Of a DNA stretch of 64,000 nucleotides, positions 41,831-54,610 are shown piece after piece (position 1 is the stretch's first letter; each line of letters starts with the position of its first letter). The notes under the pieces were generated by a model that worked only from the letters and a program-made list of their open reading frames with translations, did not search any database and was not told the DNA's origin. Made by a program: the position numbers and the translations under genes. This DNA comes from Argyresthia goedartella (lineage: Eukaryota; Arthropoda; Insecta; Lepidoptera; Argyresthiidae): assembly GCA_949825045.1 (NCBI GenBank), contig OX463815.1:29193356-29257355 (forward strand), given 5' to 3'.

Positions 41831-42710
41831 AGCAAATTCTGACAGTATTTCTGGTGTACTTGCCTAAAGAACGTAACACGAATATTTTGAAGTAAACAAA
41901 AATAAAATTGAGTGTTAGTTGACATTAAGTCTCATAAGAGCAATGACCACAGGCAATGACTGAGACTTTAAGTTGATCTCCTACTTTTGAGATGATAGCA
42001 ATTTTCGGTTTTGAGTACTTGTTTGCAACGGTGCTGCACCCATACATACAGACGACGGTAGTTGGGTAGTCGAAGTACTGGTGAATTTACCATTATTTGC
42101 GCTGACTCGTGCAAGCAGGGGAAAGTAAGCCAAGTCCCTTTATCAGATCAGCACATATTTCGTAACACTCGTCCAATCCTTGGAAATGTGTTGTGGATTA
42201 TATTTAAATGAGCTGTTGCTTCGAGTCCGAAATTTCGTAATTTATGCGTCTCGAGGTCTGTTTCCTTCGTGATAAGTTGCAAATCCAATTAAAGGAACAG
42301 GGACAAGATATGTCTGCGGCGTGCCTCGGAAACGGCGGCGATCGCGATGCCCAATATTTTTAAAGCTTTTATTTCTTGCAATTGCTCGGGTCAAATTTGC
42401 GGCTTTTGCTGTTTGATTTAGCTTGTGATAATTTTCTCTTATATATTTATATTATTTTTGGTTTAAATTTAATAAATTTTAGTAACGATAGATTTAGTTT
42501 GGTAGAACTGTTCTGTAAATTGTACGTTGTGTTCACCTGTAATAGGGTATGTACCAAACGAAGAGTTATTTATTGTACTTTAAAATTGTGTGAAGTGTGG
42601 ACCTGTTGGATAACCATAATAAATAAATAAATTTAACTTGTTTCACTATTGAGTTGAAATTTTGTTGCTTATGTAAATCGGATGACAATACAATATTTTT
42701 ATGACATGGA
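41831..42710. other. Unassigned sequence
   Basis: No recognisable gene; open frame 42376-42630 lacks motifs. A GC-rich patch CGGCGGCGATCGCGATGCCC is at 42332-42352. Confidence 0.45.
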
Positions 42711-42930
42711 CCAGGTCTGATGATGGTACCGGAAGTTGGCTGTGGTAACTCTGGCAGAAAATGAAGCAACTCCATCAAGTTTGAGGTCGTTTGATTCGTC
42801 TTGACAAGGGCTTCGGCCCTAGATATCCAGGGTCTGATGATGGAGCCGGAAGGTGGCTATGGGAACTCTGTAATAAGACGACATAACCCTATCGAGTTTG
42901 GACTTGTTTGATTCGTCTTGACAACAACTC
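42711..42930. repeat. Tandem duplication of ~120 bp
   Basis: Two diverged units: GGTCTGATGATGGTACCGGA and GGTCTGATGATGGAGCCGGA, each followed by GTTGGCT/GGTGGCT, ATCAAGTTTGAG/ATCGAGTTTGGA and GTTTGATTCGTCTTGACAA. A third partial unit is at 23100-23160. Confidence 0.75.
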
Positions 42931-43429
42931 TGTGATAACGTACATACAATGCAGGGTAGTACCATCGACCACAATGTTGTATATTTAGGCTCAAAGCCCT
43001 TCACTGCTGGGCAAGCATGCATGGCCTTAAGTAGAGTCAAATCACTGTAAAGTCTCCTTATTTTAGAATAAGACTGTATAAACGAACGGGCATACGACCA
43101 GTCAACTATAGACGATTTAAATGAAATAATCAGGTTAAGTAACATTTAGGCACAGGGCAGATTCTGCACACTAATTTTACTTGACAACCTTAACTCCGAC
43201 AGCTCTTATGCGGTTGCCATATATACCATTTTCAAAGTAACTTTTGAATTATTTTAATGTACTTACTGATGAATGACCTAGACTGAAAACCAGCGTCACA
43301 GGCCTTCCTGTGACATATGCTGAGTCTGAGCCCTTTAGCTGACTCAGCACGTGCACATGGCAGTGAAATCACCCACAACTTTATCTGGGTAATTGCTGTA
43401 TGGAGAATAAGAATGGTGTGAATGATATT
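42931..43429. other. Unassigned; decayed LINE-like sequence
   Basis: Open frame 42819-43145 (minus) without domain. GATGCTGAGTC-like phrases (43318-43350, TGCTGAGTCTGAGCCC) resemble 34480-34515 (ATAATGCTGAGTCAGACGCC), hinting at a shared repeat. Function unknown. Confidence 0.35.
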
Positions 43430-43545
43430 ATTATTTATTTGTTTGTGTTTTAATCTCTGTTTTGCCTTGTGTATTTATTTTATATGTGTTTATGCTGATA
43501 CAGCAAATAAATGGATATTCTATTCTATTCTATGACCTAATTCAA
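43430..43545 (+). repeat. LINE 3' end with (ATTCT)n tail
   Basis: GCAAATAAATGGATATTCTA then TTCTATTCTATGAC: a polyadenylation-like AATAAA followed by a short ATTCT repeat, as in CR1-group LINE tails. No coding region remains upstream. Confidence 0.5.
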
Positions 43546-44799
43546 AAGTGAGTTCGAAAATTTAATCTATCGAGTGTACCCTTCAGAATTAGCCCCAATA
43601 ACACAGCGACAACAAAAAAATGCCTCTGGCTCTGTGAGCTGTAGCCCCGCGAGTGACACTTCCTTTTAATACCACATACACACTTATGGGTGCATTCATA
43701 AGTTTGTATGTTTTTTTAAATATGTTTCGTGCATGGAGCATAAAAGTAGCCGCACCAATAACTTTGTAAACTACATTTTGCGGTCTTAAACCCAGCCCAT
43801 TGAGTTTTCACTAAAATTATATAGCCTGTTACCCTCACGGTATCTTCAAATCCAACGACACCTCATTTGTTAAAATCGGTCTAGCTGTTGGGACTGTAGC
43901 GATTTTCTGCAACTTAAAAGCCCCTACATCTCCGCCATTTTGAAAATTTTCCAAAACTGAATCGACAAAAAAACAATTCAACTATGTGACCTGCACACAA
44001 AAAATTACGCGAATCTGTTGAGAAATGCGGCCTGTAGTGGATAACATCCGGACACACATCATCAACATTTTTAGATTACACTATTTTATCATATAAAAGC
44101 TTGTTGCGAGATTTACTTGTGTAGATGTGTTTATTTTTATTTATTAATATTTTGAAAATATTTTATTCTTTAATATGTGTATAGCCATGCGCGGTTCTAT
44201 CAGGAAGGTCATTTCATATCCGGCCAATTCGTCTTAACTATGATACAGCCTATCCGTCTTCATTACGTCAGGGTCAAAGATATTAATTCACACGTCATCA
44301 GAGCTGGACGATCAGGTGGACGCAGACTTGCCCGCAACATATCCTGTTCCCCAGTTATCCAGAGGCACTCCCAAAGTCCTCTCACGACGCCACATTTGCT
44401 GCACTTTAATTTGACGGTTAATTAAGTGTCCGAGATTCCTTGTCGGCGTTCTTTTACCCTTCGTTTTTCTAATTGGGCGCGCGTTCCATCAAGTGTAACG
44501 CGTAATTACTACAATTTTCATCCATTCACATGTCGCTTGCTCATTTGATAATTATCGAAGTGTCGACTGCGCTCTTCGGTGCTGCCAGTGTAAACTGGAT
44601 AAATCACTTCAGTAGCATCCAGCATTCATGTCTTCGTACCTAAATTTACAATCTTCTAACTTGCGATATTCTCATCGACCCCTTTCAAGTTTGTCAAGTT
44701 ATCTTGCATACTTAGTAGCGGAAACATTTTTCTGCCACACGGAATAGAAAATTAGATGACTTACGTACTTTTGAGATTATGTCAAGTAGGTCGTACGGA
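43546..44799. other. RTE-like repeat remnant (43770-44060) and unassigned sequence
   Basis: TTAAAATCGGTCTAGCTGTT, AAAAATTACGCGAATCTG and ATGCGGCCTGTAGTGGATAA follow the order of a common lepidopteran dispersed 3' sequence (from memory). From 44061 on, an open frame at 44177-44425 has no motif. No gene supported. Confidence 0.4.
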
Positions 44800-44940
44800 A
44801 AGAATACATGGTGAGGAAGCGTTTAATTACTCCATGGCTACGGCAATGGGCTATATGCAATGCAATATGGCAAACAAAATGGAGTATTGAATAACTGGCT
44901 AAAAGTGGGCACAATAGTGCCTTTGCCAACCCAGAAGTAG
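44800..44940 (+). mobile_element. SINE family A, 3' part
   Basis: CATGGTGAGGAAGCGTTTAA, TTACTCCATGGCTACGGC, AATGGGCTA, GAGTATTGAATAACTGGCTA and GTGGGCACAATAGTGCCT match the 3' half of family A. The head is missing. Confidence 0.6.
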
Positions 44941-46279
44941 GCCTTAAATGAAATCATATCCTTCCAAGGACATACCCAAAATCTACCCTAATGGTATAAT
45001 AAAACAGCCAGTTATGGCAACACTGGCGATCGATGCGTGCCGAGTAGAATGAATAAAGCAATAAACATACATCGAGTGATTGAGTAGGTATTAGTTTTTT
45101 TAATTGTTACAGTTAGGTATGTGAGCGTGCGCTTGCATTGCGTCAATTATGCGCGGATTACAATTTCGCTCAGTTCAAGGTAGGTATTAAAGAACTGTGA
45201 CTGGGGATTCTATCTACAACAGCGGCGCAATTAGATAGAAAATCGTTATTATTTCCGAAAATCGAAAAAAATATGCAGACTCAATTTTGAGAAATATGTC
45301 TAAAAACTACTGAGTTTATAAGTTTTATAATTGTTTAATTTACAAGCCCGCAGCGAGGATTTTTGTTCATGTACGCATATTGTTTGCTTACTTACGGTAT
45401 CATTTGCACAGGTGAATGTGATAATTCGATATCGAGCAGGATTACCTGGAAAAAAAAAGAACATAAGCAATTAAGAATTTCATCAAACACTATTTATCAA
45501 CAGATGGTACTGTGTGCATTGAGTCATATCTCTTACATACATATCACTCTTATTAGAATTCATTATAGTTTCTTCAATAAAATAGTTGTTCTCAACACTT
45601 TCTTTTTAGCTTTTTAGTTTCTTTTCCCGCGGCCTAATAGTAGGTATTTTTTTCATATGCTTTTTTTAGGCAAAGTTAATTCGATGATATGATCTTGTAA
45701 TGGTTTCCCTTTTTTGATGACATTTAAATAAAACGACACTTTCTAACTAACTTTTCTGGCGCGCTCTATGTTCGAAATTCAAATAAATCTGCACTTTAAT
45801 TTTCTTTTCATCGGCTGGAAATTTGATATTTTGAATTGAATGAAAATTGCCGCGCGTGTTTGAGAAAATAAATAAATAATATCACACACGGATCCTACAG
45901 AAGGACAGCACCATTTTCAAAGCGACGACTCTGACTCATACCACCAGAATGCATCTCACATTTCTGAAGCGCAAATCGTCATATTGATAAACTGCTGTAA
46001 AGAACTGACACAATGCAATCATCATCATCAGTCAATCACACGGCTTATGAAACCTGTGACATGACATCATTATGCATCCTACAGTCATGCTCATGACTTC
46101 ATTGTGATATTCGATACTCTACGGTCAGATGCATTAAGTGCAGTTACGATATGAATCAGTTATCAATACGTTTTAGTACCTACATAAGTATGTACAGCTA
46201 TATAGAGCTTAGCAGTAATTCCTGGTATACCCAATCCTACTCACCACGAGAATTAATAAATATAATGGAAGTGCATCCA
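44941..46279. other. Unassigned AT-rich sequence
   Basis: No gene or element recognised. Open frame 45363-45617 lacks motifs. Confidence 0.45.
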
Positions 46280-46590
46280 TGTTAATTTCTTTTACATTCA
46301 ACTTAGCCGAAATACGAATAGGTTGCTATAGGCCTCTTTCTATCCGAGTAATAAAGTTAGGTTGTATTAGGTAGGTCACAACTTTAAGTATAACCTGAAG
46401 CCGAGCGAAGCGGAGTGGAGCGAGGCGATCGCATGGTTCAAGGCCAATCCGTCTTGTGTTAATCATTTGCCTAGGCACGTTTAGGCAAGATATTGAACGT
46501 TTCGTTCAGTTATTTGCCCGACGGAACTTTAGCCATTTAATTTAATGCCGGCTCTTTGTTAATTATTCACAACGAAGTTACAGGGGCGTC
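46280..46590. repeat. Repeat related to the 25.3-26.3 kb element
   Basis: AACTTAGCCGAAATACGAAT, AGGTTGCTATAGGC, TAGGTCACAACTTTAAG and GGCGATCGCATGGT correspond in inverse order to 25400-26000. ATTTGCCTAGGCACGTTTAG (about 46467) is the inverse of CTAAATGTGCCTAGGCAAAT at about 20305. Ends are too decayed to define. Confidence 0.5.
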
Positions 46591-47120
46591 GAATATATCC
46601 TGAAATGGCTGGTATATATCCCGGCAGCGTCTTCTGAAAAGCCCATGGTATACAACGCTGGGCCGCGTTGTGCTCCACCAACTTTTCATAATTTCGAAAA
46701 GCCAGGGCGGTACAGCGCGACGCTGCGTTGTGTCCCAGCTTCTAGTAAAAAAACGGAGCGCTACAACACTACAACGCGACTATGTATTTCCTAATTTTAG
46801 TAATTCAAAATTTATACTTCTTATGAAGTTGGCCGATTTTACAATCCTCAGACAATATTTTTTCTGTAGAATTTTCGTACTCCACTATTGTCACTATCAA
46901 ATCTAATCAACGCAAAATCCTCGTAAGAGAATAATAACAATTTTTAATTGTTTCGCACATCTTGATTGAGTATGATACTGGCAATTACTGGATCAACACA
47001 AATAACCACAAATCACCGGTGAGAAGTTGTGACCTTGAAACGCAAGTGTTTAATAAAATCATGTTCAAGAAGTTTGCCGGGATCTAATCGTCTGTACCGA
47101 TTATTCCCATCCAGTAACAC
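46591..47120. other. Unassigned sequence
   Basis: Weak internal repetition of GGCCGCGTTGTG / CGCTGCGTTGTG (46660-46740). No gene recognised. Confidence 0.4.
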
Positions 47121-47206
47121 CCCTTACTGTCACACTGTTACTGGTTGGGATAAATTAATTCACATCGAGTAACAGTGTTGCTGGTTGGGATAAATTAATT
47201 CACATG
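47121..47206. repeat. Short tandem duplication
   Basis: GGTTGGGATAAATTAATTCA followed by CAT occurs twice (about 47143-47166 and 47184-47207), each preceded by GTTACT or GTTGCT. Confidence 0.8.
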
Positions 47207-48202
47207 TACGGCTACCGTGGCTCGACTTGGCGGGGGCACTGCGGGGCTTCATATCGCCATATATTCGCCTATCAGAAATATGAAATTTCACGTTATTGGT
47301 AACTCGGCTCGCCCTGGATGCGTCTACGTGCGCCGGCGCAGCTGCCTGAATGCAGTTCATTATTCAGACAAATGACGCAATAAGCGATTATTGAGATTAA
47401 TTTCATATTGATGTCGATTATTCGATAAGTCATACTTAATTTAATTATATGTTGAATTGAAATGTGGTTTAATACATGTCTTTACTTGCTAAAAGTATTG
47501 AATTGCACTATCCTTGGAAATTTTGTCAATCTTAGCTGTATCATATCAGATAATAGCAAGATGGTATTAATTAAGTTAGGAATCTTAAATGTTATGTTAT
47601 GTACATAATGTTATACTGATTTCAATTTAATAAGCGTAGAGCAAATAATTATTAATCCTTGTTTTTCCCACGTGTGTTTCTACGAATTATGCCGAAGTTA
47701 TCAAGGACAAAGTAATAAAACTCTTTTTATCGCATATTTTTACCTAAGCTGGGTCATAAAATGGAGGAGACACGCGGGTTGAATACCAAACGTTCCGCTC
47801 GGTGAAGCACACACATAGGAATACCCACGTGCGGTCATCTCTGCATCACTCGCGGCCTCAATACTTAGTTCGGTTAAGGCTATGCAGTATCCTGGTGAGT
47901 ATATTGAAATTATTTCAGTGTCTACTCAAAGTTTGACTACTGTCTTCACAAAATAAAAGACCCGGTGAAACCTTTTTTTTTATTGGAGGGGAAAACAATG
48001 GAATTAACCATTCCCAGGAGTCAGACCTCCCTGCTATGTCCGGGTCCCCACATATTGAGCGGGCATCAGCTCGTGTGCTATACGGACTAAAAACAACCCC
48101 TATGGCCTTACCACAAAAAAATAAACTACTGTATGTTTTGAGGTTAAACGCTGTTTAATATTTTTTGTGGTAATACGGTTTGTGTTTACAGTTATCGATA
48201 GT
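47207..48202. other. Unassigned; GC-richer patch at 47206-47350
   Basis: 47206-47350 is more GC-rich than its surroundings and open on the minus strand for 66 codons, but no motif is seen. The remainder is AT-rich with no gene. Confidence 0.4.
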
Positions 48203-48248
48203 CGATTTAACTGTGAGCCATGGGGTCGATTTAACTGTGAGCCATGGA
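48203..48248. repeat. Tandem duplication, 23-bp unit
   Basis: GTCGATTTAACTGTGAGCCA followed by TGG is present twice in a row. Confidence 0.85.
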
Positions 48249-50600
48249 ACGGTGACAGCGTCCGTGTCACTCACGTAATAAGGTTGAATTTAGTTTGGCC
48301 TTTTATTTTGTGAAGACTGTTATACTTAAGGATTCAGCTACTAGATTACCCTACACCTTGTCGCAAAAGTAAAAAATCGCGAATCAGGTAGGTGTGTCAC
48401 GATGTAATTCCATTGTGTGGCTTCCGGCCATGAATTAGTCATCCATCACATCTTATAAATATCTATACACAAAAAGCCTTTTCTAGCTATTTGGATTTAA
48501 TAAAAAACGTAGTAGTTTTTGCAGTAGTTATGCACGTGCCGTGCCTTTTATTATATCAATCGTCGAGGTATCATTCACATCGGCCGATCGCAACTCTCGG
48601 CCTACGATCCATTTTACTTGACTGTTTATTTTTCTATTTATATGTATCGGTCTATTGCCAGCAAACTGGTTACTTGGTAAAATAAATCATGCGTCGCGGA
48701 CTGATCAATGGGTCATGGATGTTTGTTTGCGATATCTTTGGTCCGGTTTCCCGATTAAAATATGCTGGTGTGGAGCCAAAGTTTTCTTTTCCCTTTGGAG
48801 CAGCCGGTTTCCAAGTCGCTTCAATTGTCATCTATGATCTCATTTATCGAGTAGCAGACCTTTTCCATCACATATGATAGGAATAACTAAATGATTAGCT
48901 TCTCTTGATATCGGTATTGTGTAACCAACTTTTCCACCTAATTCGGGATTAACCATACATCTCCGTCCGATATGGTGTAAAGGCTCCATCTTGACGAAAT
49001 TCAGAGCACGCGCGCGCGCACGAACTAGTAATATAAGTAAGCTACTGCCGATCCGGCCCGTAAGCAATTAACGTAGCTACCATTCTACCACCATTAGTTA
49101 ATAAATAAGCACGTTCAAGATATCTATCAAGCAGTTAATAAGATTAGAGGTTTGTTGTTAGTATACATTTTTAGACAAGCACAACTTTTAAAGGTGACGT
49201 CATTTCGTGCGGGTCACGGCCCTAGGTTGGCAGCTAAATAATTGCCGGCTATGGATATGTAAATATATGGCAGTAAGGATTATATCATAGCGAACATCTA
49301 TTGTTTAGAATAATAGTTGTAATAAATCATTGCGCTAATTACTAGTTTTATGGGCGGAAATGTAAGGTATCGTCCTTTTATTGTTTGCTTTCGAGGTAAA
49401 TGATAGATGTTATCGTTATGAAGTCATGTTTTATTTGGACAGCGTCATGGTGTTTCTCGTCGGTTCACTTCAGCGGCTGCGTAATCTGTGTCAGGGCGGC
49501 GACATTAGTTAATTGTCTGTGTCTCTACAGTACAAGGTGTTTTTAGTCATATTATTGCGTATTCTGGGTACCAGGTTTCTTGTACAGTGAGAGTAATACT
49601 AATATCACACTTTATGGTTTTTTAAAGGGATATGGCTATGCCACATGGAGGCAAAGTACCTTTAATATTTTAGACAGAGCAGTTCAGTGAAAGAAGACTA
49701 TTTTGTTTTTGAAAACAATTTAAACTAGATTCAAAGTTTTTTAAATCCTGTGGAATAACCGGGAATGGACCCCCCAAATATTTTTGAAAGGCTTAATCAT
49801 AAGGATTAGTGTTATCTAAGGATCATAGCATCTTAAATAAAAGGGAGACCAAGAAATTTAACATTTCCTGTTAATAGTTTAACTTTGAATCAGTCAGTTG
49901 TTAGAAATACGGCAATGCCCGTGAAAAGACTATGCGTTTTCCTAAACAAAATTTTTAATTAAATTTTAATCATGGGCCTACTTTTGATATAAGATGCTAT
50001 ATTTCTTAGACTAAATTGTTTAAGCCTTTCGATCGTTATCGAAAAATTAAATGTTTATTTATTTCCACATTTGGCGCGTTTCATTCCCGGTTAACACCAC
50101 GTTTATTTAAATATTAGAATGCTGTTCAAAATTATTCTTTCAGTAAAATGCTCTATCTACAACATTTAGGGTACTTTCCCTTCATGTGGCATAGCCGTGG
50201 GATACCCTGTACATAATTTACGATTATGATCTTACTAACCCACCAAGACAACTCGACGCCTCCCAAGACATCTTCCGCAGCAAGTCCTTGAAGCATATTT
50301 TTTATACAGCTGAGTCATGAGACGAAAGATGGCGATTTGGAATACCATCACATCCTGTATACTGCGAGAATATACGTACCTCTACACTGTTTGCTTTTAC
50401 TCACAGAGCTGACAAGACATGACTTCACATGACACATAGGCCTACCTACATATCGTATTATTCATAATTTTCTAGACTATACTAGACTCGTTGCAACTAG
50501 AATGTTGAATTATTTTGGTACGCTCAGTTCAAAGCCTAAAAACATATTTTACATATATCTGTCTAAGCTTCATAGTGCGCGAACTAGCTTAAAAACATCG
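48249..50600. other. Unassigned sequence
   Basis: Several short frames (48491-48877) overlap in different frames without motifs. A (CG)n-like run CACGCGCGCGCGCACGAAC lies at about 49007-49025. No gene supported. Confidence 0.45.
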
Positions 50601-50639
50601 ATTAAATTGAATGAATCGATACGGACTTCAAACATCTGT

Positions 50640-51195
50640 GCAATGCAATGATGAATAGGTTAAGGGCAATCCGACTGTGGAACGCACTTCCCTGCAGTAT
50701 TAGGGATAGTTCCTCAATCCGACTGTGGAACGCACTTCCCTGCAGTAATAGGTTAAGGGCAATCCGACTGTGGAACGCACTTCCCTGCACTATTAGGGAT
50801 AGTTCCTCAATTATCAATTTTAAGAAAAGATTGAAAGTGTATTTCTCTTCCAGAAAGGTATCATATTTATGTAGGTATAAGTATGATATTTTATTGTTTA
50901 TATATATGTGCATGCTATCTATTGTATTTTACATTGTTGAGATATATATATCATTTATTGGGTATATTTTATTTATATTTTAAAAGTAATTTTCTTACGT
51001 ATGTATACAGTTTTATTGCGCACTAGGACTGTCCTGTTTCATAAAAAACTCCTGTCTTGCCTAGGTTTGCTGGAAGAAATCTCTCTTTAGAAAGGCGAGC
51101 TCGCCTTTGCCTATAAAATTTATTGTAACTGTCTGTTTATCTATATTTTCTGTGCCATAAAGAATATTAATATGAATATATGAATATGAATGCGT
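50640..51195 (+). pseudogene. LINE C-terminus and 3' UTR with internal triplication
   Basis: The frame 50648-50983 reads RLRAIRLWNALPCSIRDSSS, again IRLWNALPCS, again NRLRAIRLWNALPC, then TIRDSSSIINFKKRLKVYF. R-x-W-N-x-LP...IR...S...FK-x-x-LK is the end of Jockey/CR1-group reverse-transcriptase proteins. The triplication is in frame. The 3' UTR has GGTTTGCTGGAAGAAATCTC with a GGCGAGCTCGCC stem, and an (ATATGAAT)n tail at 51168-51193. The body of the LINE is missing. Confidence 0.7.
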
Positions 51196-51536
51196 TCAAT
51201 TATGTTTCATCGATCGATCAATCGATCCATTTTTTGGGTACATCCCTAGCGTTCAAAAGAAAAGGGGTTCACCGACGTACAACCTTGTAATATTATAACG
51301 TAAACTCAGTTTTATAAATCAAAAATGGTATAGTGGCTCTGTGAGCTATAAACCTGATTCGTGATTCTGATGGTGGAAAGTCGAACTAGTCGGCTGTAGC
51401 GGTTTTTTATATTTTAAACTCCATATCGAAAAAATAATTAAACAACATTTTTGCCAGTATGACAATAAATATGTATTTTTAATTGTAAAAAATGAAGCAT
51501 TATGCAGTTTCAATTTTGAAAAAAAAGAACTATAAT
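51196..51536. other. Unassigned sequence
   Basis: (CGAT)n-like run ATCGATCGATCAATCGATCC at 51209-51229. No gene seen. Confidence 0.45.
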
Positions 51537-51640
51537 AATAATACCTTGGACACCATTTACACACATTGATCTAGCCCCAAACTAGGATTCCCTGTATCTT
51601 GGGTACTAGACAACGATACACATACTTATATACTATGCCC
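51537..51640 (-). mobile_element. SINE family D, body fragment
   Basis: ACCTTGGACACCATTTACAC, ATTGATCTAGCCCCAAACTA, GGATTCCCTGTATCTTGGGT and ACTAGACAACGATACACATA match 38158-38255 and 62310-62400. Preceded by (AAT)n. No tRNA-like head. Confidence 0.7.
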
Positions 51641-53272
51641 TCCGTTACAAGATTACGTTGTTGAATTTCGATGAAGTGTCAAAGGATGCCTGTTACAATG
51701 GCCCTAGTATCGTTGTAGTTAAAACGTAAAGAAATTGTTAGAGTACTGAGCAAACACGAGTCAATGCCGCTACCAACCGGCACAAGAAAAGGCTTCACAA
51801 TAACGACAAGTGTGTTGCATAATAGTTTAGTTTATGTACTCGACAATTTACAGTACCATAGGCTTAGTCACCTTCAGTATAGATCTTCCCCTGATTCCGC
51901 CTACCTATGCCTCTTTCAGTGTCGTGTGGGTTTTATCACGCACGCAAGATTTAGTGAACACGTCACTGAGAGCGCACTCACTTTGGGATTGACCCGTCAC
52001 GCCTGCTGTCGGTATCGCCCCCCGCGACCCGTATGACAAATATGCGAGACACTGAAAGAGCGTCAGCCCACAATCCAAAAATAAAATCAGCTTCCACATA
52101 ACACCCAATAAAAGGTCAATCTAAATCGATAGGTGACTCACGGAGTTGTCATACAAACAAGTCGTCATGTTAAAATGACAGCCAAATGTTAATCGGTCTA
52201 TAAAATTCAGTACAGCCTTCGAAATACGCGTTCACGTAAACTTCGCACTCAACCTCAAGCCATTCAAGTTCCTGTTGCAATGAGTTAAGGCCTGTAATTG
52301 CAGGAAGTGTTGTTTCACATTTTGTAAATATAATGATGATTATCGAATATGGTGTAATCCCCTTGAAAGGTGTAAAAATGATTTTCACTGTTTGTAGAGC
52401 CTACTTGTACGCAGCTCAATGATATACGTAGGTTTCGTGTGGGTGCAACTACTCCATTATTCACCTTAACGAGTGATGTGGGAAACTGGGTAATGGGTAA
52501 CAATGTCATCTATGCATCTTGAAGAAATCTACAAGGATCCATGGGCGCCATTTTGGAATTTTAACGATGTCGTTGCAACTTTATTGTTTCCCCCTACATT
52601 CCGACTGTACAAAGTACTATTCGGTGTGATTTCTATGACATTTTGGTTATTTGGGTACTGGAGACTTTCCAGGAGTGAGAGTACCCTTGCATTTTTGTAA
52701 TGAACAGCGTCATTTCGTTGAGTGGTCAACGATAACAACCTTAATGAGAATGAAAATAACGGGGAGCAACTTTATCATTTAAGTTGATCAATTTGCAATT
52801 ATTTTAGCCCTACATGTAATTAATTCGACGAAAATTAATTAATTAATTATATCAATAATATGAAATTAATTAATGTTCTCCGTGCACCTCAATAGATTGA
52901 ATAATGGAGGTTTATGATAGATAAAATACCCATTTAACTGTTACAACATTAATTTTATACGTGACACAAATATTAAGCTTTACACACATTTACACACAGT
53001 TTTTCATAGTCATAGTAATTAAATTGTAGTAAATGAGAGATCACAACTCAATGCTTTTATTGGTACATGTGGGTTATGGGTATGTGTAAAAATATTGGAT
53101 AACCCTTGAACTTAGTTTTAAGATAAACTACTTACCAAATTAGGTAGTTAATGTTAGTACTGGTCTTTTACTGTAGAAATAGAGCCATCTCAACAAACAT
53201 GTTTTTTTCATCAGCTTTGAGTTCTGTCAAGCGATGATAGCAACTTGTCATTGATGGTATCTGGCTCCTCAT
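51641..53272. other. Unassigned sequence
   Basis: Open frames 51764-52036 and 52503-52700 (plus) lack motifs. (TTAA)n-like AATTAATTAATTA runs at 52835-52865. No gene supported. Confidence 0.45.
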
Positions 53273-54610
53273 TAGGGTTCAGTAACCGAAGGATTCAAAC
53301 GGAGCCCATTGATGTCAGTCACGTGTCCTCCCGTCGTCTATCAACAGGTTTAACAACCAAACTGTTATAATAAAATTTCCATAATATAAAAAACATCTTG
53401 TTGACCCAAAGCCATATGGATACTACAAAATTAATGACTTTTTACAAGACACCGACATCTGGCATTAAACCTGTTAATTGCACCCTATATATTATGTTCT
53501 ATGTAATAATTAGGCATTACTGTCGAGTGGCTCTGACAAGGTAACGATTTTTTGGGTAATTTTTCTTAGATACTGATATTGAGAAAGTAGCTCTTGAACG
53601 AGTGCGAGTAGGACATCTCAATGCAATTTTACTGAATAGATAAGATGATTCGATATTATTGTTAATTAAATTAAATAAGAAAATCTGGTCTCTAACTTGT
53701 CTTTGATGTAAATACAAAAGTATTTACATCAAAACTTTTAAATTTATATTGAAATCTTTGTACTTTGTCTATGTACTTGGAATATTGTGGGTTCCATACC
53801 GTGGATGCATATTACAGATTAGATCTAACGAATGAATTATAAAGCATAACATAAGCTAACAACATTTCCTGATCAAGTTGTACCCCAAGATCTCTCACCT
53901 TGGTCTGAACCCGCTTAAGAGTTTGATTAAAAAATATGTAATTAAAGAGAATTGTGTAAAATTTTTTCTTTCTAGAAAATGAAGTTGTAAAACATTTATC
54001 TACATAAAGGTGCAATGTATTGTCTAAAAAATACTTACATAGGTAAAAATATTGAATAACCCTTGAACTTAATTTTTAAGATAAACTACTTTTAAGATCT
54101 CTTTGCATTTTTAAACAATCATCAGTTGATTTGATACCACTGTATAATTTAGTATCGTCAGCGTTTAACAGAATTATGGAGTGAGATATATAATTAGAAA
54201 CATCTTCAATGAAGATCTTAAAAAGCAGTGGACCGAGATGAGATACCTTGGGTACCCCTGATTGATTGGGTGATTGGAAAAAAACTGGATGTGAATCCTT
54301 TGATAACCACAGCTTGAGATCTATCGCGTAGGTGAGATTCCAGCCATCTAAGTAGGTTACCGTGTACACCGAAACGAGCTTATTTTTAACAAGAAATATG
54401 AGTTTTTTTTTCAAATACTTAATGCTAATACTAATATTTATGCTAATAAATAAAATGTTGATTATTACGTATATTTTACTAACAAATCCGAATATTTAGT
54501 AATCAGTGTTTTTCTTTAAAATTTCCTCATTTTTATAGTCTCAATTCTACAGTTGTTACGGAACCCGAAATGTACGAAGTCCGACACGCACTTGGCCGGT
54601 TTTTTTGGGA
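53273..54610 (-). repeat. Dispersed repeat F, split by LINE sequence
   Basis: AGGGTTCAGTAACCGAAGG at the left and TTGTTACGGAACCCGAAATG, CGACACGCACTTGGCCGGTT at the right are decayed family F ends in the same order as 38695-40871. The interior holds a reverse-transcriptase fragment. Confidence 0.6.
53520..54414 (-). pseudogene. LINE reverse-transcriptase fragment, antisense
   Basis: On the minus strand 54414-54076 reads WLSKDSHPVFFQSPNQSGVP, KVSHLGPLLFKIFIEDVS and LNADDTKLYSGI, the palm region of a Jockey-group reverse transcriptase. The catalytic pair is kept as ADD (NADD for the usual FADD); the usual GVPQGSHLGP is GVPKVSHLGP. After KSSLS a ~50-bp foreign stretch intervenes (54040-54090). 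Then 54015-53812 continues KCFTTSFSRKKKF and VRDLGVQLDQEM, thumb-like sequence. Multiple stops follow to about 53520. A dead fragment. Confidence 0.75.

Noticed and set aside
48491..48877. Overlapping plus-strand frames with hydrophobic stretches
   Set aside because: Three frames overlap, none has a domain, splice context or signal-peptide-like start that stands out.
50602..50913. 103-codon minus-strand frame with repeated LQGSAFHSRI
   Set aside because: Antisense shadow of the triplicated LINE motif on the plus strand.
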